In this document: in pieces, positions 16,102 through 23,830 of the stretch
Layout of the letters: each line of letters begins with the position of its first letter
Numbering within the stretch: the first letter of the stretch is position 1
From: Ancylobacter novellus DSM 506
GTDB lineage: Bacteria > Pseudomonadota > Alphaproteobacteria > Rhizobiales > Xanthobacteraceae
Reading direction: 5' to 3'
DNA length: 64,000 bases
NCBI RefSeq assembly: GCF_000092925.1
Contig: NC_014217.1
Span: 1,798,001-1,862,000 of the forward strand
Program-made: the position numbers and the translations under genes
The notes under the pieces: generated by a model
The model's input: the letters and a program-made list of their open reading frames with translations, nothing else
Told to the model about the DNA's origin: nothing
Databases searched by the model: none

Positions 16102-17256
16102 CTAGTCGGTAACCGCCACCGCGTTCGAGCGGATCATCGTGCTGATGGTCTGCGCCATGCGCAGGAACTTGTTGAACTCGGCACCCGGCGCATTGGCGAC
16201 GTAGACGATATCGCCGACACGGATCGGGAAGGCGCGGGCGACGAAGTAGCCGCTCGGATCCTTGAGGTTCAACCGGTAGATGACCGGCACCAGCGTGTTG
16301 CCGTTGAGGTGCGGCGATTCCGGATTGAAGGCCCGCACCACCGCCGCCTGCTCGTAGCGGAAGATGAAGATGCCGCTCGGATCGGCAAGGCTGTCGATCA
16401 GGCCGCCCGACACGCCCATGGCTTCCGCCACGGTGAAGTCGTCCCGGTCGATCGCCATCTCGCCGGCACCTTTCACCGCGCCCAGCGCCGTGAAGGTCTG
16501 CGGACGGCGGAAGACGTAGACGGTGTCGCCCGGCCGCATGAAGACGTTCTCGTCCGGCTGGGCGAGGATGGCGGAGAGCTGCATCGTCTGGCTGCGCTTG
16601 CCGCGCGTCACCCGCACGAAGGTCTCGTGCGGCGGGCCCTTGATGCCGCCCGCCTGAGCGATCACCTCGAGCAGCCGGTCGCCCTTGACGTTGAGGTTCA
16701 CCCGGCCGGCGCCGGTCAGGTCGCCGACCACCACCACCGAGGCGGAGGTCTGCTCGGGCAGGGTGACCAGCACCTGCGGCTCGATCGCCTTGCCCTTCAG
16801 CCCTTCCTCGATGGTCTTCGCGATCTCGCTCGGACGCTTGCCGACCACCGAGATGTCGCCGACATAGGGAACCTTGATGCGCCCTTCGCGGTCCACCGTC
16901 TGCGCCGGCAGCGTCTCGCTGCCCGAGCCGGTATCCGTCCCGCTCGTCGACCGCCCGCCGAACAGGCCGCCGGTGCTCGCCTCCCAGATGGAGACCGAGA
17001 CCACGTCGCCGACATTCACCCGGGTTTCCGGCGCCAGCCGCGCGCCGCCGAAGCTGCGGGCCAGGCTCGGCGAACGCCACGCGCTCATTGCGTGGATCGT
17101 CCGCGCGTCGACGTCGACGATCTCGTATTCGGTCGGCTCGGTTTGCGGCGACATCACCTCCTGGGTCGTGGGGCCCGACCCGGGAAAGAAGACACATCCA
17201 CCAAGCGCCATACACAACGCGGCTAGCCCGGTGAGGCTGGCCTTCGGACCACGCAT
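16102..17256 (-). CDS. Polysaccharide export outer-membrane lipoprotein (OPX/Wza-KpsD family)
   Basis: Outer-membrane polysaccharide export protein, about 384 residues. The lipoprotein signal has lipobox MALGGC with the acylated Cys near residue 21. A Poly_export domain follows (VNVGDVVSVSIWEAS; REGRIKVPYVGDI near residue 130), then SLBB-type beta-grasp repeats (VVVVGDLTGAGRVNL; FTALGAVKGAGE). The C-terminal helix ends in FNKFLRMAQTISTMIRS, the amphipathic membrane-spanning helix expected for OPX proteins. The ATG at 17254-17256 is chosen over a TTG two codons upstream. With the KpsE-like protein it would form the envelope-spanning conduit. Confidence 0.92.
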   Translation of the reverse strand: MRGPKASLTGLAALCMALGGCVFFPGSGPTTQEVMSPQTEPTEYEIVDVDARTIHAMSAWRSPSLARSFGGARLAPETRVNVGDVVSVSIWEASTGGLFGGRSTSGTDTGSGSETLPAQTVDREGRIKVPYVGDISVVGKRPSEIAKTIEEGLKGKAIEPQVLVTLPEQTSASVVVVGDLTGAGRVNLNVKGDRLLEVIAQAGGIKGPPHETFVRVTRGKRSQTMQLSAILAQPDENVFMRPGDTVYVFRRPQTFTALGAVKGAGEMAIDRDDFTVAEAMGVSGGLIDSLADPSGIFIFRYEQAAVVRAFNPESPHLNGNTLVPVIYRLNLKDPSGYFVARAFPIRVGDIVYVANAPGAEFNKFLRMAQTISTMIRSNAVAVTD

Positions 17257-17512
17257 AATCAAGCCGCCCGATCCCTGTTACTCTCGAATGGGTCATGTAA
17301 ACCGGATCGAGGCTATTATTCCCTTGCCATGGCCAAAAACGGACAACTAAGCTCGCTCCTGTGCTCACAAGGACACAGAAAAGGCCACGGCATAACTCGC
17401 GGTCTTATAATAGTACCGCAAATTATATACTTGGAATTGCGCTGCATTGATGCAGAGCGCGAAATATCCGATGCCGACCGACCTGGTCGGCATCGGAGCT
17501 GCGCCGAAAGCG
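17257..17512. other. AT-rich intergenic region with palindromes upstream of the OPX gene
   Basis: About 250 bases, clearly AT-richer than the flanking genes, between the OPX gene start and the small-protein stop. It must hold the OPX promoter. It contains the palindrome CTGCATTGATGCAG at 17442-17455, extended by GCGC arms, which could be an operator. The terminator-like hairpin at 17468-17496 is listed separately. No coding sequence seen. Confidence 0.6.
17468..17496 (-). terminator. Hairpin terminator after the capsule export operon
   Basis: Perfect 12-bp stem (CCGATGCCGACC and GGTCGGCATCGG) with a 5-base loop, 16 bases beyond the stop of the small protein gene. It is followed on the minus strand by ATATTT. 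This is a plausible intrinsic terminator for the kpsE-kpsM-kpsT-small gene transcript, although the T-tract is short. Confidence 0.65.
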
Positions 17513-17722
17513 TCACTCGGCGGCGACGGGCGTGGCAAGCTTCGCCTGGCGGGCGAAGAAATTGCGCTCCGCCTTCAGCGCGCGGCGCGCCGCCTGGATG
17601 CATTCCTTGCGCTTCTGCACGCTGAGCTCCTTCCAGGCCTCCTGGTCGAACTCGACGAGGCGGCGGGCCACGAAGCGCTCGAGTTCGCGGCTGATCTCAG
17701 GCATGGTGTTCAGGTCGTTCAT
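17513..17722 (-). CDS. Small hypothetical protein, last gene of the export operon
   Basis: A 69-residue, charged, probably helical cytosolic protein (MNDLNTMPEISRELERFVARR...), not recognised. Support for coding is the strong AAGGAG ribosome site seven bases before the ATG, its place directly after kpsT and before a good terminator, and a composition (Glu/Arg/Lys/Ala heptad-like) unlike chance translation. It could be an accessory or regulatory partner of the exporter. No signal peptide or Cys pair motif. Confidence 0.65.
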   Translation of the reverse strand: MNDLNTMPEISRELERFVARRLVEFDQEAWKELSVQKRKECIQAARRALKAERNFFARQAKLATPVAAE

Positions 17723-17779
17723 GTCGGCTCCTTCAGGTTGGATCGGGACCTCCCCGACCGAAAGTGATGGAAAACGACT

Positions 17780-18526
17780 TCAGGCCGATGGCCCGAAGGG
17801 TTCGTCAGCGAACCTCTCCTCCTCGTCCTCCTCGTCTTCCGGCGCGCTGTCCGTATCGGACGCCGTGCCGGGATCGAGGGAGCGAAAGAGACGTATGGCG
17901 TCGCCGATCCGCTCGAACATGTGCAGCCGACCCTCATGCAGGACGGCGCCGATGTCCGCGAACCTACGAAGCATCTGTGGGGATCGTGTGGTGAAAATCA
18001 GCGTCGCCTGTGTCCGGCGCGCCTGCACCAGCTCGGCGCAGCGCTCACGGAAGACGCCCGTGCCGCCGAACAGCGCCTCGTCGGCGAGGTAGATGTCGAA
18101 GGGCAGGGCGTAGGAGGCGGCGAACAGGAAGCGCGAGCGGCGCTCGCGCGTGTAGCTCGACAGCGGCTGGTCGATCGCCTCGCCCATCTGCGCGAAACAG
18201 GCGACGAACCGCGCGGCGGCATCGCCGTCGAAGCCGTTGACGCGGGCGACGAAATGCAGGTTCTCGCGGCCGGTCAGCGCCGCGTGATAGGCCTGCGTGG
18301 TGGCGACAGGTGGTGACACCGAGCCGTGCCGGCGGACCTTGCCGTGGTCGGGCAGGATCGAACCGCCGATCAGCCGGAGCAGCGTCGACTTGCCGGCGTT
18401 GCGCACGCCGAGGATGCCGACCGAGGCGCCGCGCGGGAAGGTCGCGTCGAGATGCTCGAACACCCGGCGCGGGCCGTGCGAGGCGCGGAACGTCTTGGCG
18501 ACGCCGGATATCTCCACCGCCATCAT
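17780..18526 (-). CDS. kpsT: Capsule polysaccharide ABC exporter ATP-binding protein (KpsT-like)
   Basis: ATPase of the ABC-2 capsule exporter, 248 residues. Walker A is GVRNAGKST near residue 47. The family form of the signature region is SSYTRERRSRFLFA near 140. Walker B is FDIYLADEA near 157. The H-loop position, usually SHS in KpsT proteins, reads FTTRSPQ with Arg181, so the switch histidine seems absent. The last 35 residues are an acidic tail (DEEDEEE), unusual for KpsT. It overlaps the permease gene by four bases. Start taken as the first of two adjacent ATGs. Symbol used by family; in rhizobia the same role is rkpS. Confidence 0.9.
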   Translation of the reverse strand: MMAVEISGVAKTFRASHGPRRVFEHLDATFPRGASVGILGVRNAGKSTLLRLIGGSILPDHGKVRRHGSVSPPVATTQAYHAALTGRENLHFVARVNGFDGDAAARFVACFAQMGEAIDQPLSSYTRERRSRFLFAASYALPFDIYLADEALFGGTGVFRERCAELVQARRTQATLIFTTRSPQMLRRFADIGAVLHEGRLHMFERIGDAIRLFRSLDPGTASDTDSAPEDEEDEEERFADEPFGPSA

Positions 18527-19347
18527 ATCAGCCTCGCCCGGAAGACGCGCTCGAGCGCCAGCCCGATGAGCAGGGAGACGACGGCGAAGCCGAGGATGTA
18601 GCCCTTGTCGAGGGTGAGCGTGGGGTAGGTCAGGTAGAAGCCGGAGCGGAACCATTCCAGCCCGTGCAGCAGCGGATTCCAGGCGAGCACGGCGCGGACC
18701 GGCGGGGGCATGAAGTCCGGCACGAAGAACACGCCGGACAGGAAGATGAGCGAGCGCGACGCCACGCCGTAGAACACCGCCCACAGCCGGAAGAAGGCGC
18801 CGATCACACCGTTGATGAGACCGAAGGCGATGGCCAGGAACGCGGTGGCGGCAAAGCCCTCGATCGCCAGCAGCGGACGGATCGGGATCGCTTCCTTGAC
18901 CCCCGTCGCATAGATGAAGGTGAACAGCAGCACCGCGACGAACAGCAGCGTCAGCGTCTCCAGCAGCGCGCGCGCCAGCATGATGTCGAGCGGCTGGATG
19001 GGCGCGAGCGCCCGCACCAGACCGCTGGCGCGGATCGCGCCCGTCGTGCGGCCGGAGACGTGGGTGAACAAGAAGAACGGCAGGATGCCGGTGCCGAGGA
19101 ACAGCAGCAGGCTGGTGCCGAACTCCGGCCGCCGGCCGATATAGGTGAAGATCGTCATCATCATGGTGAGCTGGAGGATCGGCTCCAGCAGCGCCAGGAG
19201 ATAGCTGAGGCGCGAATGCACCGAGCGCAGGCGCATCTCGCGCAGCATCAGCGCGATGACGACGCGCCCCTGCGCGCGCAAGCCTTCGGCGAAGCGGCGC
19301 GGGCTGAAGCCTTGCTCGGGAGCGTCGAAGGGCGGGGTGTAGGTCAT
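18523..19347 (-). CDS. kpsM: Capsule polysaccharide ABC exporter permease (KpsM-like)
   Basis: Inner-membrane ABC-2 permease that moves lipid-linked capsule chains from the cytosol. It has 274 residues and six hydrophobic segments, starting with LSYLLALLEPILQLTMMMTIF near residue 48 and ending with GYILGFAVVSLLIGLALE. The start is the ATG beginning MTYTPPFD, preceded by GGGGGAG; an upstream start would run back into the kpsE-like gene. It sits between the co-polymerase and ATPase genes as in group-2 capsule and rkp loci. Confidence 0.92.
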   Translation of the reverse strand: MTYTPPFDAPEQGFSPRRFAEGLRAQGRVVIALMLREMRLRSVHSRLSYLLALLEPILQLTMMMTIFTYIGRRPEFGTSLLLFLGTGILPFFLFTHVSGRTTGAIRASGLVRALAPIQPLDIMLARALLETLTLLFVAVLLFTFIYATGVKEAIPIRPLLAIEGFAATAFLAIAFGLINGVIGAFFRLWAVFYGVASRSLIFLSGVFFVPDFMPPPVRAVLAWNPLLHGLEWFRSGFYLTYPTLTLDKGYILGFAVVSLLIGLALERVFRARLI

Positions 19348-19361
19348 CGCCGCTCCCCCGC

Positions 19362-20810
19362 TCAGGCCACGTGATCGCGGATGGAGAAGAAGACCATGAC
19401 GCTGATGAACCACAGCGCGCCGGCGGCCAGGAACACGATCAGCGTCGAGATGACCCGCCGCGGATATTCGCTCGCCTGCGCCAGCGCCGGCTGCACATAG
19501 GTCGCGACATAGGTCTGCTGCGCGGCGGCCTCGGAGCGGGCCAACTCCAGCGCGGAGAGGGTGGTGTCGTAATACTTCTCGGCGAACTGCCGGCTGAGGT
19601 CGACGTCCTCGTAATTCGCCAGGATGTCCGACAGTACCGGGTTGGCGGCGATCGCCGCGGCCGTGGCGGAGCCGGCGGCCGGAGCTTCCTTGCCCTGGGC
19701 AGCACCGGCCCGGGACCCATTCGCCGGCACGCCGGTTTGTCCACCTTTGCCCATCTCGCCCTCGATGGAGGCGATCTGCTTTTGCGTGGCGGCGATGCGG
19801 CTCTCCAGCACCTTCACGGTCGGCGCGTTGGGATTCATGTAGGTGCGCAGCGAGGCGAGCTGCGACTGCAGCCCTGCCAACTCGCCGCGCAGCTTCATGG
19901 TCAGGTCGAGCGTGCCGCCGGCAGTGCGGGCGGCATCGGGCGTCTGCTGGCTGTCACGGAACTGGCGCAGGGCCGCCCGGGCGCCGCGCAGCCGCTCCTC
20001 GGCGCGGGAAACGTCGTTCTCGGCGAACTTCACCGCGTCCCGCCGGGCGCGGGCGGAAATCTCGTTGATCAGCCTCTCGCTCTGGGTCACCAGCGTCGCG
20101 GCGATCTTGTGGGCATCCTCGGCGGTGAAGGCGCGCACGCGCACGAGGGCGAGGCCGGTGGCGAGGTCGAAATTGGCGTCGATCATCGACTGCCAGTAGG
20201 TGACGAGGTTCTCCATCGTCTCCTCGCCGCGTAGCCGCGAGAGGTAGTCGACACCGCCGCGCGTATACATCTCGCGCAAATCGACGGTCTTCATCAGATC
20301 CTCAACCGCCTGGCGGCTGGTGAGATAGTCGACCACCAGGAAGTTGTCGGTGAACATGCCCATCCCGCGCGCCGCCGCGCCGAGCGCGGTGCTCGCTGCG
20401 CTGGTACCGGCCGGCGCGAAATCCTGGCTGCGCACCGCGAAGCGGAACTCCGACATGTACTGGTTGGAGACGAAGAGGCCGCAATAGATCCCGGCCGCCA
20501 GCGTCGGCACGGCGACCATCAGCAGGAACGACGCCCACAGCCCGACGGAGCGCTTGCGACGGCCCTTGCGCGGCAGACCGGCGATGTCGGGCGCCTGCGC
20601 GTCGGCCAGCGGGAAGCCGTCGCGCTTGGCCGCCGGCCGCGCGGGCTTGGCGCGGGCAGGGGCGCGCACGTCGCCACCGTCGTCCGGCACCTCCTGCGGC
20701 ACCGGGCGAAGTGGCTTGGCCTTGGCGGCAGGCACGGGCTTTGCCACCTCCGGCAGCGACTCGTCCACCGGCTCGGCCTTCATGTCGAGGATCGGGTGCA
20801 GCTTATTCAT
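19362..20810 (-). CDS. kpsE: Capsule export inner-membrane co-polymerase/adaptor (KpsE/BexC-like PCP)
   Basis: Inner-membrane, periplasm-spanning polysaccharide co-polymerase, about 482 residues. A proline/lysine-rich cytosolic tail of about 95 residues precedes TM1 (LWASFLLMVAVPTLAAGIYCG). The periplasmic segment begins YMSEFRFAVRSQDF, typical of the family, with coiled-coil heptads at roughly residues 245-345. TM2 (ISTLIVFLAAGALWFISVMVFF) is at the C-terminus. No kinase domain is present, as expected for ABC-dependent capsules. The ATG giving MNKLHP is preferred to a GTG 11 codons upstream. First gene of the export operon, divergent from the LtaS-like gene. Confidence 0.9.
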   Translation of the reverse strand: MNKLHPILDMKAEPVDESLPEVAKPVPAAKAKPLRPVPQEVPDDGGDVRAPARAKPARPAAKRDGFPLADAQAPDIAGLPRKGRRKRSVGLWASFLLMVAVPTLAAGIYCGLFVSNQYMSEFRFAVRSQDFAPAGTSAASTALGAAARGMGMFTDNFLVVDYLTSRQAVEDLMKTVDLREMYTRGGVDYLSRLRGEETMENLVTYWQSMIDANFDLATGLALVRVRAFTAEDAHKIAATLVTQSERLINEISARARRDAVKFAENDVSRAEERLRGARAALRQFRDSQQTPDAARTAGGTLDLTMKLRGELAGLQSQLASLRTYMNPNAPTVKVLESRIAATQKQIASIEGEMGKGGQTGVPANGSRAGAAQGKEAPAAGSATAAAIAANPVLSDILANYEDVDLSRQFAEKYYDTTLSALELARSEAAAQQTYVATYVQPALAQASEYPRRVISTLIVFLAAGALWFISVMVFFSIRDHVA

Positions 20811-20998
20811 GCGATCCCGCTTCCCTTCATTCGCAATGCGCACGCAACGGATATGTGAGATTCAGCATAATATCGTTCAATCAGGCTATACATGCCAATA
20901 TTATTCGATGAATGGAAAGTTAATTTCTTATTCTGGTCACGAAAATACCCAGAACTGTGATCTATTGTTCTTTTCATCGACACATAATGGGCAAGGGC
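20811..20998. promoter_or_regulatory. AT-rich divergent promoter region between kpsE-like and LtaS-like genes
   Basis: About 190 bases of conspicuously AT-rich sequence between divergent genes in a roughly two-thirds GC neighbourhood. It must carry promoters for the exporter operon (leftward) and the LtaS-like gene (rightward). No single -35/-10 pair stands out clearly enough to name. AT-rich islands of this kind are typical targets of H-NS-like or MucR/Ros proteins in alphaproteobacteria; that link is inference. Confidence 0.55.
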
Positions 20999-22576
20999 AT
21001 GACCGCCGAGACCACTCAAACGGGAATAGTGATGCTCATCGCCCTGGCAATCACGCTGATCGCCGCGAACCGGTTCGACCGGCTGGCGGCACCGAACCGC
21101 CATCCCGCGGCGCGCGCGCCAGGCGAGGCGCATCTCGTCGGCGCGGCGATTGCCTTCTGGCTCTGGCTGCTGTGGCTCGGCCTGTCGGCACGCCCGCTCT
21201 TCGCCATGGTGGCATCTTTGGTGACATTCGGCGTGTTCGTGGTGACATCCCGCGTCAAATATTCCTATCTGCGCGAGCCACTGGTGTTCAGCGACCTCGG
21301 CTTCCTGCCGACGCTGCTGCGCCACCCCGACCTGTTCTATGTCGGCCGCAATACCGCGATCGGCCTCGGCTTCGTCGTGCTGGTGCTCGCCGGGGCAATC
21401 CTCGCCTGGACCGCCATCGAGCCGCGCGCCGTAAGCGGTACTGTGCAGTTCTGCCTGCTGGGCGCCGCGATCCTCGCCGCCGCCGGCTTTGTCGTGCTGG
21501 CCGGCCGCATCGCCGGGCTGCTGCCCGCCATCACCGCCGAATTGCTGGACATGCCGGCCAATCGGTTCGTCCGCACGCTGGGCCTCTCGGTCTCGCTGGC
21601 CGCCGGCTTCGCTGCCTGGCGCCGCGACGGAAAAGGGCGGGGCGCTCCCGCCGCCATCCCGCTGAACGCCGAGGGCTACCGCGCGGTCGTCATCCTGCAG
21701 TCGGAATCCTTCGCCGACCTGCGCCGCTACGGTGTCGAGCTCGCCCTGCCGAACCTCGACCGGCTGCGCCGCCGTGCGCTGGCGCAGGGGCGGCTCGATG
21801 TTTCCTGCTATGGCGCCTACACCCACCGCTCGGAAGTGGAGATGCTCACCGGCGTGCCCTTTGTCCGCCAGCGCATGGACCGTTTCGATCCCTATCTGCG
21901 CCCGCACAGGCTGGCGCCCGCCTCGCTGGCCCGCGCGCTCGGCATTGTCGGCTGGCGTACGCTCTTCCTGCACCCGCACGACGCCCGCTTCTTCCGGCGC
22001 GAGCGGGCGATCCCCCGCCTCGGCTTCGCGCGCTTCGTCACCGAGGAGGACTTCGCGCCCGAGGACCGCTTCGGCCCCTATGTCGGCGACCACGCCGTCG
22101 GCCGCCGCATCGTCGCGGAGATCGAGGCCGCGACGAATGCCGGCGAGGAGCTGTTCCTGATGGCCGTGACCATGGAGGCGCACGATCCCTACGGCCCCGG
22201 CCGCCTGCCCGGCATCGACGATCCCGTCGCACAGTACGCGCGCCACCTCGCCAATGCCGACGCCATGTTCGGCAAGGTGACGGCGGCGCTCGACGCGCTG
22301 ACGGACCGCTCGCTGCTGGTCTTCTACGGCGATCATGCTCCGATCCTTCCCGGGCATGAGGGTCTCGCGGACGACACGGCCACGGACTACCTCGTGCTCG
22401 AATGCGGGTGGGCGGCGGCGAAGGACAACGAGCGTCCCGCATCCACGCGCTCGCCGGCCGAGATCAACGCCTTGCTGCGCTCGAAGCTGGCGGCGGGGCG
22501 CCACGCCCCCGGCGAAGCCGAGACCTCGCCGGCGTCGGCGACGACGTCGATGATGCGGTCGATGATGGAGAAGTGA
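20999..22576 (+). CDS. LtaS-like membrane sulfatase-fold enzyme of the capsule locus
   Basis: A 525-residue integral membrane protein with four or five N-terminal TM segments (residues about 10-185) and a C-terminal alkaline-phosphatase/sulfatase-fold domain. The metal-site residues of lipoteichoic acid synthase are all present with similar spacing: Glu236 (QSESFADL), Thr275 nucleophile (GAYTHRSE) and Asp445-His446 (YGDHAP). Such enzymes move phosphoglycerol or phosphoethanolamine from a phospholipid to a glycan or lipid. I recall a membrane protein of this general kind in rhizobial rkp clusters, but the assignment is tentative. The ATG of MTAETTQ is chosen; a GTG and an ATG upstream are alternatives. 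The last 63 codons overlap the convergent glycosyltransferase gene. Confidence 0.82.
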   Translation: MTAETTQTGIVMLIALAITLIAANRFDRLAAPNRHPAARAPGEAHLVGAAIAFWLWLLWLGLSARPLFAMVASLVTFGVFVVTSRVKYSYLREPLVFSDLGFLPTLLRHPDLFYVGRNTAIGLGFVVLVLAGAILAWTAIEPRAVSGTVQFCLLGAAILAAAGFVVLAGRIAGLLPAITAELLDMPANRFVRTLGLSVSLAAGFAAWRRDGKGRGAPAAIPLNAEGYRAVVILQSESFADLRRYGVELALPNLDRLRRRALAQGRLDVSCYGAYTHRSEVEMLTGVPFVRQRMDRFDPYLRPHRLAPASLARALGIVGWRTLFLHPHDARFFRRERAIPRLGFARFVTEEDFAPEDRFGPYVGDHAVGRRIVAEIEAATNAGEELFLMAVTMEAHDPYGPGRLPGIDDPVAQYARHLANADAMFGKVTAALDALTDRSLLVFYGDHAPILPGHEGLADDTATDYLVLECGWAAAKDNERPASTRSPAEINALLRSKLAAGRHAPGEAETSPASATTSMMRSMMEK

Positions 22577-23829
22577 TCCCGCCAGCGCGGCATCTTGATG
22601 CCGGCGAGCTGGCGCAACTGGGATGCACGGAACTCGGAATCCGGCTTGGCATATTCCTCGATCGCCCGCGCCCAGCCGAGCCCGTCGATCGGATCGAGAT
22701 AGCGCGGTGCCTGACCAGCGATGTCGCGGAACGCCTGCAGATCCGAGCAGATCACCGGCACGCGCAGCGCCATCGCCTCGAACAGCGGCAGGCCGTAGCC
22801 CTCGGCGAAGGAGGGGAACAGCACCGCCCGCGCCTGCTTCATCAACCGTCGCAGATGCACGTCCGGCAGCCGGTTGCACTCCAGCACATGGTCGCCGAGC
22901 GTCTGGCAGCGCTCGATGATGTCGATGACGTTCTCGTTCTCCCAGCCGCGCCGGCCGACGATGATCAGCTTCGGCGCCTTCGGCCCGAGCTTCTCCACCA
23001 GCACCCGCCAGGCATGCAGCAGCACGAGGTGGTTCTTGCGCGGCTCGATGGTGCCGACCGTGAGGAAGAAGGGCGGGATCTCCGGCGTCACCGGCTCGCC
23101 GGCGCCGAACTCGTCCTCCACGCCGAGCGGGCTGACGATGCTGGGCGGCACGCCCATGTCGTTGCGCTCGGCGAAGCTGGAGAGCTGGTTCAGCGTGTGC
23201 TGAGAATTACAGATGATGGCCTCGGCCGAGGAGAGCACGGTGCGCATGCGCGTCTCGTGCTTCTCCGCATCCCCCGGCCGGACATATTCCGGATGGGTGA
23301 GGGGGATGAGGTCGTGCACGAGATACATGGGCTTGAGGCCATGCCCGCGCACCATCGAGCGCACGCCGTTGATGGAATTCAGCCCCTCATGCGAGACGTT
23401 GAGATAGACCGCGCCCTGCGAATTGCGCGGGCGCAGCAGCCGCGGCAGCAGGTTGACCGGCGAGAACAGGCGCTTGACCGCCGGCAGCACGTCCGGCAGC
23501 GACGAGCGCGGCGGCGGTTCCGGCTCATTGCCGAACAGGCTGCCGGGTTCCAGCTCGAGGAAGCGCTCAACGTCGGCCAGCTCGCGCCGCGTGATCCGTC
23601 CCTCGGAGAGCTTCCAGCGCTGCACCAGCGTCTCGACGAAGGCGGAGACGGTCTCGGCGTCGAGATACCAGGTCGAGGCGCGGACCCGCGCCACGAAGGC
23701 GGCGCGGTCCTGGTAATGGCGGGCGCCGAGCAGATGGCGGGCATAGGCAAGTTCGACACGGTCGATGCCCGTGGGCGTCGCCTGCGACGAGCGCCGCAAC
23801 AGCCGGGTGATGTCGAGCACGACCTTCAT
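22387..23829 (-). CDS. GT4-family glycosyltransferase
   Basis: A 480-residue cytosolic glycosyltransferase of the GT-B fold. The N-terminal domain opens MKVVLDITRLLRR with TGIDRVELAYA, a form common in capsule mannosyl-like transferases. The C-terminal donor domain has LTVGTIEPRKNH, IIVGRRGWEN and the EX7E motif SFAEGYGLPLFEAMA. GGAGGAAG precedes the ATG, which lies one base after the aminotransferase-like gene's stop, so it ends the polyketide operon. The last 62 codons overlap the LtaS-like gene on the other strand, and the tail after IIDRIIDVV looks like low-information sequence. Donor and acceptor sugars unknown. Confidence 0.9.
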   Translation of the reverse strand: MKVVLDITRLLRRSSQATPTGIDRVELAYARHLLGARHYQDRAAFVARVRASTWYLDAETVSAFVETLVQRWKLSEGRITRRELADVERFLELEPGSLFGNEPEPPPRSSLPDVLPAVKRLFSPVNLLPRLLRPRNSQGAVYLNVSHEGLNSINGVRSMVRGHGLKPMYLVHDLIPLTHPEYVRPGDAEKHETRMRTVLSSAEAIICNSQHTLNQLSSFAERNDMGVPPSIVSPLGVEDEFGAGEPVTPEIPPFFLTVGTIEPRKNHLVLLHAWRVLVEKLGPKAPKLIIVGRRGWENENVIDIIERCQTLGDHVLECNRLPDVHLRRLMKQARAVLFPSFAEGYGLPLFEAMALRVPVICSDLQAFRDIAGQAPRYLDPIDGLGWARAIEEYAKPDSEFRASQLRQLAGIKMPRWRDHFSIIDRIIDVVADAGEVSASPGAWRPAASFERSKALISAGERVDAGRSLSFAAAHPHSSTR

Positions 23830-23830
23830 C

